Below, one piece after another: positions 35,333-43,571 of a stretch of DNA of 64,000 bases. A model generated the notes under the pieces. It was not told where the DNA came from. It saw only the letters and a list, made by a program, of their open reading frames with translations, and did not search any database. The stretch is from Mesorhizobium sp. Root102. GTDB taxonomy: Bacteria > Pseudomonadota > Alphaproteobacteria > Rhizobiales > Rhizobiaceae. The stretch is taken from NCBI RefSeq assembly GCF_001425625.1, contig NZ_LMCP01000048.1:67907-131906 (forward strand). The letters run 5' to 3'. Every line of letters starts with the position of its first letter. Within the stretch, counting starts at the first letter, position 1. The position numbers and the translations under genes are program-made.

Positions 35333-36907
35333 TCAAGTGAAGGCGTCGGGCATCGACCCCTTCTTCTTGGCGATGAAGTCCTTCAAGGCTTCGTCGATGC
35401 TCGGATCGAGATGCGGCGCCTCGTAGCTTTCCAGCCAGCGGCGGGCAAGTTCGTTGGCGCGCTGCGGCGCGGTCTTCTCGCCTTCGGCCAGCCACTGCTC
35501 GTAGGAATTGTTGTCGGCGATGTTGGAGCGGTAGAAGGCGGTCTGGAAATTGGCCTGGGTGTGGTCGCAGCCGAGATAGTGGCTGCCTGGCCCGACCTGG
35601 CGGATGGCGTCCATCGCCTGGCCGTTTTCCGACAGATCGACGCCCTCGGAGAATTTCTGCGTCATGCCGAGCTGGTCGATGTCCATCATGAATTTTTCGT
35701 AACAGGAGGCGAGCCCGCCCTCGAGCCAGCCGGCCGAATGCAGCACGAAATTGGTGCCGGCCAGGATGGTCGAGTTCAGCGTGTTGGCACTTTCATAGGC
35801 TGCCTGCGCATCTGGAACCTTGGACGCGCAGAGTGAACCGCCGGTGCGGAACGGCAGGCCGAGGCGGCGGGCCAGCTGTGCGGCGCCGTAGGAAACCAGC
35901 GACGGCTCCGGCGTGCCGAAGGTCGGTGCGCCCGACTGCATCGAGATCGACGAGGCGAAGGTGCCGAACAGCACCGGTGCGCCGGGGCGGATCAGCTGCG
36001 TGAACGACGCGCCGGCCAGCACTTCGGCCAGAACCTGCGTCAGCGTGCCGGCGACCGTCACCGGGCTCATCGCACCGGCAAGGATGAACGGCGTGACGAT
36101 GCAGGCCTGGTTGTGGCGCGCGTAGACCTTCAGCGCGCCGAGCATGGTCTCGTCGAACACCATCGGCGAGTTGGCGTTGATCAGGCTGGTCAGCACCGTG
36201 TTGTTCTCGACGAAATCGTCGCCGAACACGATCTTGGCCATGGCGACGGTGTCTTCGGCGCGTTCCGGCGCGGTCACCGAGCCCATGAACGGCTTGTCGG
36301 AATATTTGATGTGGCTGTAGATCATGTCGAGATGGCGCTTGTTGACCGGCACGTCGACCGGCTCGCACACTGTGCCGCCCGAATGATGGATCGACGGCGC
36401 CATATAGGCGAGCTTCACGAAATTCTGGAAATCCTCGATCGTCGCGTAACGCCTGACACCGTCGAGGTCACGCACGAAGGGCGGGCCGTAGACCGGCGCG
36501 AAAACGGTGGCATTGCCGCCGATCTGCACCGAACGCTCGGAATTGCGGGCGTGCTGGGTGTAGATGGAGGGCGCGGTCTTCAGCAGTGAGCGGCACAGAC
36601 CCTTCGGAAAGTGCACGCGCTCGCCCTTGACGTCGGCGCCGGCTTCTTTCCACAATTGCAGCGCCTCCGCATCGTCGCGGAAGATAATTCCGATCTCCTC
36701 GAGCACTGTATCGGTGTTCTTCTCGATCAGCGCCAGGCCTTCTTCGTCCAGCACCTCATAAACGTTGATCTTGCGCTTGATGTAGGTGAGCTGGGTACCC
36801 GGACCGCCGCCCGAACGTGCTGCCCGCCGGGCAGCAGCCCCGCCGCTGGCGCCGCGCCCACGTCGCGCGTTTGACGCTTCCTGATCGACTGCCGCGTGTT
36901 CGCTCAT
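35333..36907 (-). CDS. Trimethylamine/betaine methyltransferase family protein (MttB superfamily, no pyrrolysine), copy 2
   Basis: From the ATG at 36907 (GGGAAG upstream) the protein has 524 residues. It shares the MttB core with copy 1 (GAMSPVTVAGTLTQVLAE, GTFASSISMQSGAPTFGTPEP, GPGSHYLGCDHTQ), but it has diverged enough to suggest another substrate. The N-terminal ~45 residues carry RRGRGASGGAAARRAARSGGG, an Arg/Gly-rich tail like that of copy 1. No in-frame TAG is present. It is divergent from the corrinoid protein gene at 37183, the expected methyl acceptor. The preceding 13 codons are not used. Confidence 0.87.
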   Translation of the reverse strand: MSEHAAVDQEASNARRGRGASGGAAARRAARSGGGPGTQLTYIKRKINVYEVLDEEGLALIEKNTDTVLEEIGIIFRDDAEALQLWKEAGADVKGERVHFPKGLCRSLLKTAPSIYTQHARNSERSVQIGGNATVFAPVYGPPFVRDLDGVRRYATIEDFQNFVKLAYMAPSIHHSGGTVCEPVDVPVNKRHLDMIYSHIKYSDKPFMGSVTAPERAEDTVAMAKIVFGDDFVENNTVLTSLINANSPMVFDETMLGALKVYARHNQACIVTPFILAGAMSPVTVAGTLTQVLAEVLAGASFTQLIRPGAPVLFGTFASSISMQSGAPTFGTPEPSLVSYGAAQLARRLGLPFRTGGSLCASKVPDAQAAYESANTLNSTILAGTNFVLHSAGWLEGGLASCYEKFMMDIDQLGMTQKFSEGVDLSENGQAMDAIRQVGPGSHYLGCDHTQANFQTAFYRSNIADNNSYEQWLAEGEKTAPQRANELARRWLESYEAPHLDPSIDEALKDFIAKKKGSMPDAFT

Positions 36908-37022
36908 GGTGGTTCTTCCCTGAATCTGTTCTTGTCTGGAATCCATAGCGGCTGCCTCTCGCCGCTTCTTGCCAGATCGTAGCCATGCACCCTATTCGAA
37001 ACGGCCCGCTAGCGCCAACGCC

Positions 37023-37087
37023 TGTCGCAAAATCGACAAGAATTCCAAGAGAGTTACGGTCGCTTTCCTTTTGCGGGAAGTCGCAAA
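37023..37087. promoter_or_regulatory. TGTCGC-type boxes between mttB copy 2 and the corrinoid gene
   Basis: The 275-nt divergent gap holds TGTCGCAAAA (37023-37032) and a TTTGCG-6-CGCAAA dyad (37070-37087). A further GCGAC-ATG-GTCGC dyad lies at 37146-37158. They match the boxes before the AraC-type regulator (50172-50267). TGTCGC is the core recognised by the ArgR/GbdR kind of AraC protein. Confidence 0.5.
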
Positions 37088-37182
37088 TCAGCTATGGATA
37101 CATGCCCCCAGCGGGTTAGGTATGAACGCGAATATTTTGTGCCTTGCGACATGGTCGCGATGCCGGCAGGAGCTCGATACAA

Positions 37183-37881
37183 ATGTCCGACGACGAGATC
37201 ATTCTTTCCGAACTTTCCGACGACGAGTTGGTGCAGCAGATGCACGACGATCTCTATGACGGGCTGAAGGAAGAGATCGAAGAAGGCACCAACATCCTGC
37301 TCGAGCGCGGCTGGGTGCCCTACAAGGTGCTCACCGAGGCGCTGGTCGAGGGCATGCGCATCGTCGGCGAGGATTTTCGCGACGGCATCCTGTTCGTGCC
37401 CGAAGTGCTGTTGTCCGCCAATGCGATGAAGGCCGGCATGTTCATCCTGCGCCCGCTGCTCGCCGCCACCGGCGCGCCCAAGCAGGGCAAGATGGTCATC
37501 GGCACCGTCAAGGGCGACATCCACGACATCGGCAAGAACCTCGTCGGCATGATGATGGAAGGTGCCGGCTTCGATGTCATCGATCTCGGCATCAACAATG
37601 CGGTCGAGAAATATCTCGATGCGATCGAGCAGCACCAGCCCGACATCATCGGCATGTCGGCGCTTTTGACCACGACCATGCCCTACATGAAGGTCGTCAT
37701 CGATACGATGAAGGAAAAGGGCATTCGCGACGACTATGTCGTGCTGGTCGGCGGCGCGCCGTTGAACGAGGAATTCGGCAAGGCCGTCGGTGCCGATGCC
37801 TATTGCCGCGACGCGGCGGTGGCGGTCGAGACCGCCAAGGACTTCATGAAGCGCAAACACAATGTGCGGGCTTCGGCCTGA
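37183..37881 (+). CDS. Corrinoid (methyl carrier) protein, MtbC/MtgC type
   Basis: A 232-residue protein with a helical cap (residues 1-95) and a B12-binding Rossmann domain. D112-I-H114-D-I-G117 is the DxHxxG motif, with His114 as lower cobalt ligand; SALLTTTM and LVGGAPL complete the site. It accepts methyl groups from MttB-type enzymes and gives them to a pterin or homocysteine methyltransferase. The N-terminus is unusually acidic (SDDEIILSELSDDELVQQ). AGGAG precedes the ATG. TGTCGC-type boxes occupy the upstream region. Also equivalent to the B12 module of a split methionine synthase. Confidence 0.92.
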   Translation: MSDDEIILSELSDDELVQQMHDDLYDGLKEEIEEGTNILLERGWVPYKVLTEALVEGMRIVGEDFRDGILFVPEVLLSANAMKAGMFILRPLLAATGAPKQGKMVIGTVKGDIHDIGKNLVGMMMEGAGFDVIDLGINNAVEKYLDAIEQHQPDIIGMSALLTTTMPYMKVVIDTMKEKGIRDDYVVLVGGAPLNEEFGKAVGADAYCRDAAVAVETAKDFMKRKHNVRASA

Positions 37882-37901
37882 TTGGCCGGTTCGGCACTGA
37901 C

Positions 37902-37930
37902 AAAAGCCGCGCCTTGCAGCGCGGCTTTTT
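37902..37930 (+). terminator. Rho-independent terminator of the corrinoid gene
   Basis: GCCGCGC-CTTGCA-GCGCGGC is a perfect 7-bp stem with a 6-nt loop, bracketed by AAAA and TTTTT. It begins 20 nt after the stop. Confidence 0.9.
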
Positions 37931-37962
37931 GTTCCCAGATGATGGAGAAGGCCGCGAGCGGA

Positions 37963-38103
37963 TCAGGGCTTGGTGACGGTGTCCTCGACCGCCTTGGCAG
38001 TTGATTTGACATCCCTGCCGACGCCACGGACGGTGTTCGCGCAAGCAGCAAGGGCCAAGGCGCAGGCCAGGATGGCAATCGGCGTGATGCGTAGCAGTTT
38101 CAT
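37963..38103 (-). CDS. Entericidin-like small lipoprotein
   Basis: A 46-residue protein: a signal peptide with lipobox LAAC, then NTVRGVGRDVKSTAKAVEDTV, the signature of the entericidin A/B family. It would be a lipid-anchored peptide in the envelope; its role is unclear in rhizobia. GGGAGA precedes the ATG. Confidence 0.85.
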   Translation of the reverse strand: MKLLRITPIAILACALALAACANTVRGVGRDVKSTAKAVEDTVTKP

Positions 38104-38167
38104 GGACGGTGTCTCCCTCAACAGATAATTTAGCGCCACAGCAACGAAGGCCGGCTCGACGGGTTCC

Positions 38168-38800
38168 ATGGCCAAGACGCAAAAAACGAAACCGAATCAA
38201 GACGACGGGCTGCTCGTTATCGCCTGCGGGATGATTGCGCGCGAAGTTCTGGCCGTCAAGGAACAGCTCGGACTGGATCACCTCGATCTGACCTGCCTGC
38301 CGGCGGAATTCCATTTCTATCCCGACCGCATCGCTCCGGCCATGGACAAGGCAATCGAAAAGGCCAAGGCCGAAGGCTACATCAACATCTTCGTCGGCTA
38401 TGCCGATTGCGGCACCGGCGGCCTGCTCGACCGCATCTGCGAAAAGCACGGCGTCGAGCGCATGGCCGGCCCGCACTGTTTCGCCTTCTATCAAGGCATG
38501 GAGGCCTACGCGAAAATCGCCGATGACGACATGATGTCGTTCTACATGACCGACTTCCTCTGCCGGCAGTTCGACGCTTTCTTCATGAAGCCGCTCGGCC
38601 TCGACAAGCACCCGGAGCTGATCAAGGACTATTTCGGCAACTACGAGAAGCTGATCTACCTTGCCCAGACCAACGATCCGGAACTCGACAAGGTCGCCGA
38701 AAAGGCCGCCAAAATGCTCGGTCTCGTCTATGAACGCCGCGCCACGGGCTATGGCGACCTCACGGCCGGAATGGCACACGCCGCTGCTGTCACGGGCTAG
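38168..38800 (+). CDS. DUF1638 protein
   Basis: A 210-residue protein of the DUF1638 family: LLVIACGMIAREVL at the N-terminus, LDLTCLPAEFHFYPDRIAPAMD, and GYADCGTGGLLDR with Cys and Asp residues that look catalytic or metal-binding. DUF1638 genes are frequently neighbours of MttB-type methyltransferase and corrinoid genes, as here (286 nt after the corrinoid gene). It may be an accessory of methyl transfer or cobalamin handling, but no function is proven. Its end overlaps the epimerase gene by 11 nt. Confidence 0.85.
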   Translation: MAKTQKTKPNQDDGLLVIACGMIAREVLAVKEQLGLDHLDLTCLPAEFHFYPDRIAPAMDKAIEKAKAEGYINIFVGYADCGTGGLLDRICEKHGVERMAGPHCFAFYQGMEAYAKIADDDMMSFYMTDFLCRQFDAFFMKPLGLDKHPELIKDYFGNYEKLIYLAQTNDPELDKVAEKAAKMLGLVYERRATGYGDLTAGMAHAAAVTG

Positions 38801-39719
38801 GCAACCCCTCTTCCACCCGCAGCGCCGCAAGCACATCGGCAAAGCTCGTCTTGCAGACAAAACCCAGCCTGTCCCTCGCACGCGACGCGTCGTAGACGCG
38901 GTCGATGGAAGAAAACATCGTCCAGCCCTTTCGCGCGTAAACCGTCGGAAAGTCCGGGAAATAGCGCGCGACGACCGATGGAGCGTCGGCGATCAGCGCC
39001 GCGCTATCATCGGGCCGGAAAGGTGTCAGCGCCGAGACGATGAAAATGTCAAATCCCAGTTGCGGCGCCTTCTCCAAGGCTGCGACATGAGCCTCCGCCG
39101 CATCTTCCACCGTCAAGCGCCGAAATAGCAATTCGTTCGCCTTGGTATTGGCATCCGACTGTTCGATCGCATGCGCCATGTCGTCGACTTCGGGAAAGAA
39201 GCGGGCCGTGCGCAGCACCATCACCGGCAACCCGTGCTGGATATGATAGAGGCGGCACAGATGCTCAGCCGAAAGCTTGGTGACGCAATAGATGTTGCGC
39301 GGCTCGGGCGACATCGCCTCCGCCAGCCATGCCGCTTTCCGAGCACCACCGCTGAACCCGTCGCGTATCGCTTGCGAAATCATCAGCGAGGTCGTCGAGG
39401 TGAAGACGAAGCGCTGCACGCAGGCCGCCACCGCCGCGTCGAGCAGGTTCAGCGTGCCTTGCACGTTGGTGGCAACGAAATCGCTGTTGGCGCGGTTCTC
39501 GATGTTGGGCTTGTGCAGCGCGCCGCTATGGATGATCGCCTCGATCCGGTTGTCGCGGACGGTGCGCATGACAAGGTCGCGGTCGGCAATTGAGCCGATC
39601 ATCTGCGTTTGCGCCGATGGAACGGGATCGATCCCGGTGACATCGTGCCCAAGTGCGCGCAGACGCGGCGCCAGCGCGCTGCCCAGCCAACCCGACGATC
39701 CCGTGAGCAAGATTCGCAT
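38790..39719 (-). CDS. NAD-dependent epimerase/dehydratase
   Basis: A 309-residue extended SDR with the GSSGWLGSAL nucleotide-binding block and Y-x-x-x-K in IYCVTKLSAEH. Probably acts on a nucleotide sugar or similar compound. It overlaps DUF1638 by 11 nt on the opposite strand. No neighbours suggest a pathway. Confidence 0.82.
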   Translation of the reverse strand: MRILLTGSSGWLGSALAPRLRALGHDVTGIDPVPSAQTQMIGSIADRDLVMRTVRDNRIEAIIHSGALHKPNIENRANSDFVATNVQGTLNLLDAAVAACVQRFVFTSTTSLMISQAIRDGFSGGARKAAWLAEAMSPEPRNIYCVTKLSAEHLCRLYHIQHGLPVMVLRTARFFPEVDDMAHAIEQSDANTKANELLFRRLTVEDAAEAHVAALEKAPQLGFDIFIVSALTPFRPDDSAALIADAPSVVARYFPDFPTVYARKGWTMFSSIDRVYDASRARDRLGFVCKTSFADVLAALRVEEGLPSP

Positions 39720-39839
39720 TCGTCACACCATGATTTTTGACCGTGACGCTGTTAAGCACGGATGACAGGCGCCAGCGACCCGATAAACTATGCACCAGAT
39801 GGCAGCGCGCTGCGCCAGACATCAACCGGGAGGCCTCCG

Positions 39840-40415
39840 ATGACACTTCGCCCTCTGCTCGCCCTTGTCGGCCTGCTCTGCTGCACTCTCCCCGCACTCG
39901 CCGATGGCGAGGTGCAGAAACTGATCACCGCCGCCGACAAGGCGCGGCTCGACAAATATGGCGAGACCCGCAAGGCAGCGCTGGCCGAAGCGAAAGCCGG
40001 CGACCCCGCCGAGGTCAGGCAACTCGATGCCTTGCTGACAAAGCCGCTGGTGGCCTTTTCCGACAAGGACCTGACCGGCAACTGGCGGTGCCGCACCATC
40101 AAGGCCGGGGGACCTTTGCCGCTCGTCATCTATGGCTGGTTCAAGTGCAAGGTGACCGATGACGGTTCTGGCTGGCGGCTGGAAAAGATCAGCGGCTCGC
40201 AGCGCACCAAGGGCCGTTTCTTCGACGATGGCGAGAAACGCTCGATCTATCTCGGCTCCTTCTATGTCAACAGCGATCCGGCAAAGCCCTATGGCAGCGG
40301 CCCGCAGACCGACCAGGTCGGCTATGCCTTCCGCAACAGCGCCAAGGAATGGCGCATTGAATTCCCGGCACCCTATTACGAATCGAAGCTCGATATCATC
40401 GAATTCAAGCGCTGA
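39840..40415 (+). CDS. DUF4893-type secreted protein
   Basis: 191 residues from the ATG at 39840 (GGGAGG upstream). Residues 1-21 are a clear signal peptide ending PALA. The mature part is basic and hydrophilic, with a beta-rich end (GYAFRNSAKEWRIEFPAPYYESKLDIIEFKR). Likely periplasmic, resembling DUF4893 proteins; function unknown. Confidence 0.7.
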   Translation: MTLRPLLALVGLLCCTLPALADGEVQKLITAADKARLDKYGETRKAALAEAKAGDPAEVRQLDALLTKPLVAFSDKDLTGNWRCRTIKAGGPLPLVIYGWFKCKVTDDGSGWRLEKISGSQRTKGRFFDDGEKRSIYLGSFYVNSDPAKPYGSGPQTDQVGYAFRNSAKEWRIEFPAPYYESKLDIIEFKR

Positions 40416-40509
40416 CCGTGTATCGAAGAGCTGATCACCAAGGATTAACCCGGACGTTCTAGCATCCCGCCCATTGTCGAGCACGGGTCGCTTGGAGGGG
40501 GAGAGATCC

Positions 40510-41292
40510 ATGGCAGCGTCGCAATCCAGTCCGCGACCGATCGTGATCGTCACCGGAGGCGGCCCGCATGTCTGGGCTATCGTCAACGCGATCGCCGACC
40601 GCGTCGGCCCTGTCAGCGTCGTCCTCGAAACGCCTGAATCCAAAAAGCAATTGCTGCGTGGCCGCGCTCGCCGCCAGGGCTGGATCTCCGCCATCGGCCA
40701 GCTCGGCACCATGGTGCTGAGCAGACTGGGCAAGCGGCTCCTCGCCGGCCATGCCGCTCGGCTGATAGCCGAGGAGAAGCTCGAGATCGAGCCGCGGCGA
40801 GGCCAGGAGATCATCCATGTTGCTTCCGCCAACGGGCCGGAGTGCCTCGCGGCGATCGAGAAGCTCCAGCCTGGCGTTGTCCTGCTTAACGGCTGCAGGC
40901 TGTTGTCGAAGGACATGTTGGCCAGGATGCCTTGCCCGGTGCTCAACTATCACGCCGGCATCACGCCGAAATACCGCGGTATGAATGGCGGCTACTGGGC
41001 GCTGACATCAGGCGATCCGCAGAATTTCGGCACCACCGTTCATCTGGTCGATGCCGGCGTCGATACGGGCGCCGTGCTGAAACAGGTACGGGGTCAGCCA
41101 AAACGCGGCGACACCATTTCCAGCTATGCACTTCGCCAGGCCGCGTTCTCGCGCGACATTTGCGTCGAGGCGGTCGGCGACGTGCTGGCCGGAAAACTCA
41201 CTACCGTCGACCCGGGCCTGCCATCGCAACAATGGTACCACCCGACGATCTGGTTCTACCTCTGGACAGGCCTGAAAACCGGCATCTGGTAG
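40510..41292 (+). CDS. Formyltransferase-family protein
   Basis: 260 residues from the ATG at 40510 (GGAGGGGGA upstream). The formyltransferase core shows LNYHAGITPKYRGMNGGYWAL with the catalytic His, and VHLVDAGVDTGAVL with the catalytic Asp. Family members use 10-formyl-THF to formylate amino sugars, peptides or initiator tRNA. The ~80-residue region before the core is atypical (RRQGWISAIGQLGT). It lies near C1 genes, but a link is only suggestive. Confidence 0.8.
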   Translation: MAASQSSPRPIVIVTGGGPHVWAIVNAIADRVGPVSVVLETPESKKQLLRGRARRQGWISAIGQLGTMVLSRLGKRLLAGHAARLIAEEKLEIEPRRGQEIIHVASANGPECLAAIEKLQPGVVLLNGCRLLSKDMLARMPCPVLNYHAGITPKYRGMNGGYWALTSGDPQNFGTTVHLVDAGVDTGAVLKQVRGQPKRGDTISSYALRQAAFSRDICVEAVGDVLAGKLTTVDPGLPSQQWYHPTIWFYLWTGLKTGIW

Positions 41293-41390
41293 CGCGTCCT
41301 TCGTCCGGAACAACATGCCGCGCGCCGGCTTTTCGGATGCGTCGACTGGGCCATCGACACACGCCGCAAACGAATAAACCCACCTTTCAT

Positions 41391-41399
41391 TTTACGACA
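41391..41399. promoter_or_regulatory. TGTCGTAAA-like box upstream of the metV/metF operon
   Basis: TTTACGACA is the complement of TGTCGTAAA, one base off the TGTCGCAAA form seen near 37023, 50185 and 58084. It lies 97 nt before the first gene of the C1 operon. Single half-sites are weak evidence. Confidence 0.3.
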
Positions 41400-41495
41400 T
41401 CCAAATGCGTCGCTTTTGAATGCGCGCGCGTCGTCCCATAACAAGCGGCCCACCTGCGCTTCCGGCAATGCTCCGATATCGAGGAGTGAGAATTC

Positions 41496-41798
41496 ATGGC
41501 CGATCTGATCGTCGTCTACTGGCGCGACATCCCTGCCCAAATCATCGTCAAGAAGGGCCGGCAGAACGCCAAGCGCGAACTGCCGCTGCGCTTCACCGAG
41601 GCGATCGACATGTGCGCCATGCGCACCGGCGCCGGCGGCACCGACGACTATTTGGCCGAATGGCGCAAGGCTGATCCCATTCCGGTCGGCGATGACCTCG
41701 AAGCCGAAGTCGAGAAGGCATTCAGCGACATCGACACCAAATACGACCGCGAGCGGCTGGTCGCTCTGGTCAAGGCGGGCGGCAAAGAAAATGTCTGA
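41496..41798 (+). CDS. Virulence-factor domain protein (PF13769 type), C1 operon leader
   Basis: A 100-residue protein beginning MADLIVVYWRDIPAQIIVKKGR, followed by a helical second half. It matches the small family named virulence factor, which has no established role. GAGGAG precedes the ATG. It overlaps the start of the MetV-like gene by 8 nt, which implies co-translation. That position argues for a role in methylene-THF or corrinoid chemistry rather than virulence. Confidence 0.75.
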   Translation: MADLIVVYWRDIPAQIIVKKGRQNAKRELPLRFTEAIDMCAMRTGAGGTDDYLAEWRKADPIPVGDDLEAEVEKAFSDIDTKYDRERLVALVKAGGKENV

Positions 41799-42402
41799 AA
41801 CCACCCCGGCGGTTACCCAGGCCACTCTGGTCAAGAAGGCAGCGCCGAAATCCGACTACAAGCCGGCCGACGTATCGCCGCAGCGGCGCGTGCAGCGTTC
41901 CTTCGCGGTCCGGCTTTGGTCGGTCAGGCATTCGCGCCTGCTCGAATGGTTCTATGCCAAATTCGCCGACATGTTTCTGCTCCTTCATCCCCTGTGGAAG
42001 GGCATAGGTTACGGCCGCGTCGAAGGGCCGATCAAATTTGTCGAGAAGCGCGTCAAGGGCTTCATGTTCGACTGCCGCATGTGCGGCCAGTGCATATTGT
42101 CGTCGACCGGCATGTCGTGCCCGATGAACTGCCCCAAACAATTGCGCAACGGCCCCTGCGGCGGCGTCCGCGCCAACGGCAATTGCGAGGTCGAACCCGA
42201 TATGCCCTGCGTCTGGGTCAAGGCCTGGGAAGGCTCGCAGAACATGGTCCACGGCGACAGTATCCTGACGGTGCAGAAGCCGGTCGACCAGTCGCTTCGC
42301 GAAACCTCGGCCTGGCTGCGGGTGACCGCGCAGGCGGCCGCCGCGCGCGAAGCCGCCGCTGCCGCCAAGAATGGGGCGGCAAACACCGGGGCACCGGCAT
42401 GA
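41791..42402 (+). CDS. MetV-like protein (methylene-THF reductase C-terminal domain family)
   Basis: A 203-residue protein. The central Cys-rich block contains CRMCGQCILS, SCPMNCPK and GPCGG, as in the MTHFR_C family (MetV) that pairs with MetF in acetogens and others, where it binds zinc or an Fe-S cluster. The C-terminus is Ala/Lys-rich and probably flexible. The start overlaps the upstream gene and the stop overlaps metF (ATGA), so the three are tightly coupled. It suggests a ferredoxin-linked methylene-THF reductase. Activity in this organism is inferred. Confidence 0.84.
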   Translation: MSETTPAVTQATLVKKAAPKSDYKPADVSPQRRVQRSFAVRLWSVRHSRLLEWFYAKFADMFLLLHPLWKGIGYGRVEGPIKFVEKRVKGFMFDCRMCGQCILSSTGMSCPMNCPKQLRNGPCGGVRANGNCEVEPDMPCVWVKAWEGSQNMVHGDSILTVQKPVDQSLRETSAWLRVTAQAAAAREAAAAAKNGAANTGAPA

Positions 42403-43490
42403 TCGGACGCCAGCGCGACGAGAATCCGGACGGCATCCACCTGCCGCTCGCCCCCCTGCCCGGCCACACCTCGCGCGGCCGGCTGGAGCGCGTCCTTCGG
42501 CGCGGCGAGTTCGCGGTGACGACGGAGCTCAATCCACCCGACAGCGCCGATCCGGAAGACGTCTATAACAGGGCGAAAATCTTCGACGGCTGGGTCGACG
42601 CCATCAACGCCGTCGATGCGTCGGGCGCCAACTGCCACATGTCGTCGGTCGGCATCTGCGCGCTTTTGACCCGCATGGGCTATGCGCCGATCATGCAGAT
42701 CGCCTGCCGCGACAAGAACCGCATCGCCATCCAGGGCGACGTGCTTGGCGGGGCTGCGATGGGTGTCGCCAACATGCTGTGCCTCACGGGCGACGGCGTG
42801 CAGGCTGGCGACCAGCCAGGCGCCAAGCCGGTGTTCGACCTCGACTGCATGTCGTTGCTGGAGACCTGCCGCATCATGCGCGACAACGGCAAGTTCCTGT
42901 CCGGCCGCAAGCTGACGACGCCGCCGCAGCTGTTCCTGGGTGCTGCGATCAATCCGTTCGCGCCGCCGATCGACTTCCGTCCGCATCGGCTGGGCAAGAA
43001 GATCGCCTCCGGCGCGCAATTCGTGCAGAGCCAGTATTGCTTCGACGTGCCGATGTTCCGCACCTACATGCAAAAGGTCCGCGACCTCGGCTACACCGAA
43101 AAATGCTTCATCCTGGTTGGCGTCGGGCCGCTCGCCTCGGCCAAGACGGCCAAGTGGATCCGCTCGAACGTGCCGGGCATCCATATTCCCGATTCGATCA
43201 TCAAGCGACTGGAAGGCGCCCAGGACCAGAAGAAGGAAGGCAAGCAGCTCTGCATCGACATCATCAACGAGGTGAAGGAAATATCCGGCGTTTCCGGCGT
43301 CCATGTGATGGCCTATCGGCAGGAGGAATATGTCGCGGAGATCGTCGATGAATCGGGCGTGCTGAAGGGCCGCCAGCCATGGAAACGCGAGATCCGTCGC
43401 GACGACCAGATGGTCGCCGACCGGCTCGAAAGCATCTTGCACGACGACATTACCGAAACGCAGGTGGACATGGTGAAGACCGCGCACTGA
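42399..43490 (+). CDS. metF: Methylenetetrahydrofolate reductase (MetF family)
   Basis: A 363-residue barrel protein. EFAVTTELNPPDSADPEDVYNR holds the substrate Glu, and VANMLCLTGDGVQAGDQPGA the flavin loop. The length exceeds typical MetF by about 60 residues at the C-terminus. It reduces methylene-THF to methyl-THF or may run in the opposite direction to oxidise methyl groups. It overlaps the MetV-like gene by 4 nt and is followed by the pterin methyltransferase after 81 nt. Confidence 0.85.
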   Translation: MIGRQRDENPDGIHLPLAPLPGHTSRGRLERVLRRGEFAVTTELNPPDSADPEDVYNRAKIFDGWVDAINAVDASGANCHMSSVGICALLTRMGYAPIMQIACRDKNRIAIQGDVLGGAAMGVANMLCLTGDGVQAGDQPGAKPVFDLDCMSLLETCRIMRDNGKFLSGRKLTTPPQLFLGAAINPFAPPIDFRPHRLGKKIASGAQFVQSQYCFDVPMFRTYMQKVRDLGYTEKCFILVGVGPLASAKTAKWIRSNVPGIHIPDSIIKRLEGAQDQKKEGKQLCIDIINEVKEISGVSGVHVMAYRQEEYVAEIVDESGVLKGRQPWKREIRRDDQMVADRLESILHDDITETQVDMVKTAH

Positions 43491-43533
43491 CGGCGCGGAC
43501 GGCCACCCATTCGCTTGAACGAAAACAGACAAC

Positions 43534-43555
43534 GATATAAAGAAATCTTTATATC
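43534..43555 (+). promoter_or_regulatory. Perfect 22-bp palindrome, operator of the pterin methyltransferase gene
   Basis: GATATAAAGA and TCTTTATATC are exact complements separated by AA, 17 nt before the ATG. TTGAAC at 43515-43520 may be the -35. The inner 7-bp arms are the same as those of the bmt operator at 25608-25623, so both genes probably answer to the same repressor. The palindrome matches the style of SahR/ArsR-like methionine regulators. Confidence 0.78.
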
Positions 43556-43571
43556 ATGGCGGAGAGACTTC

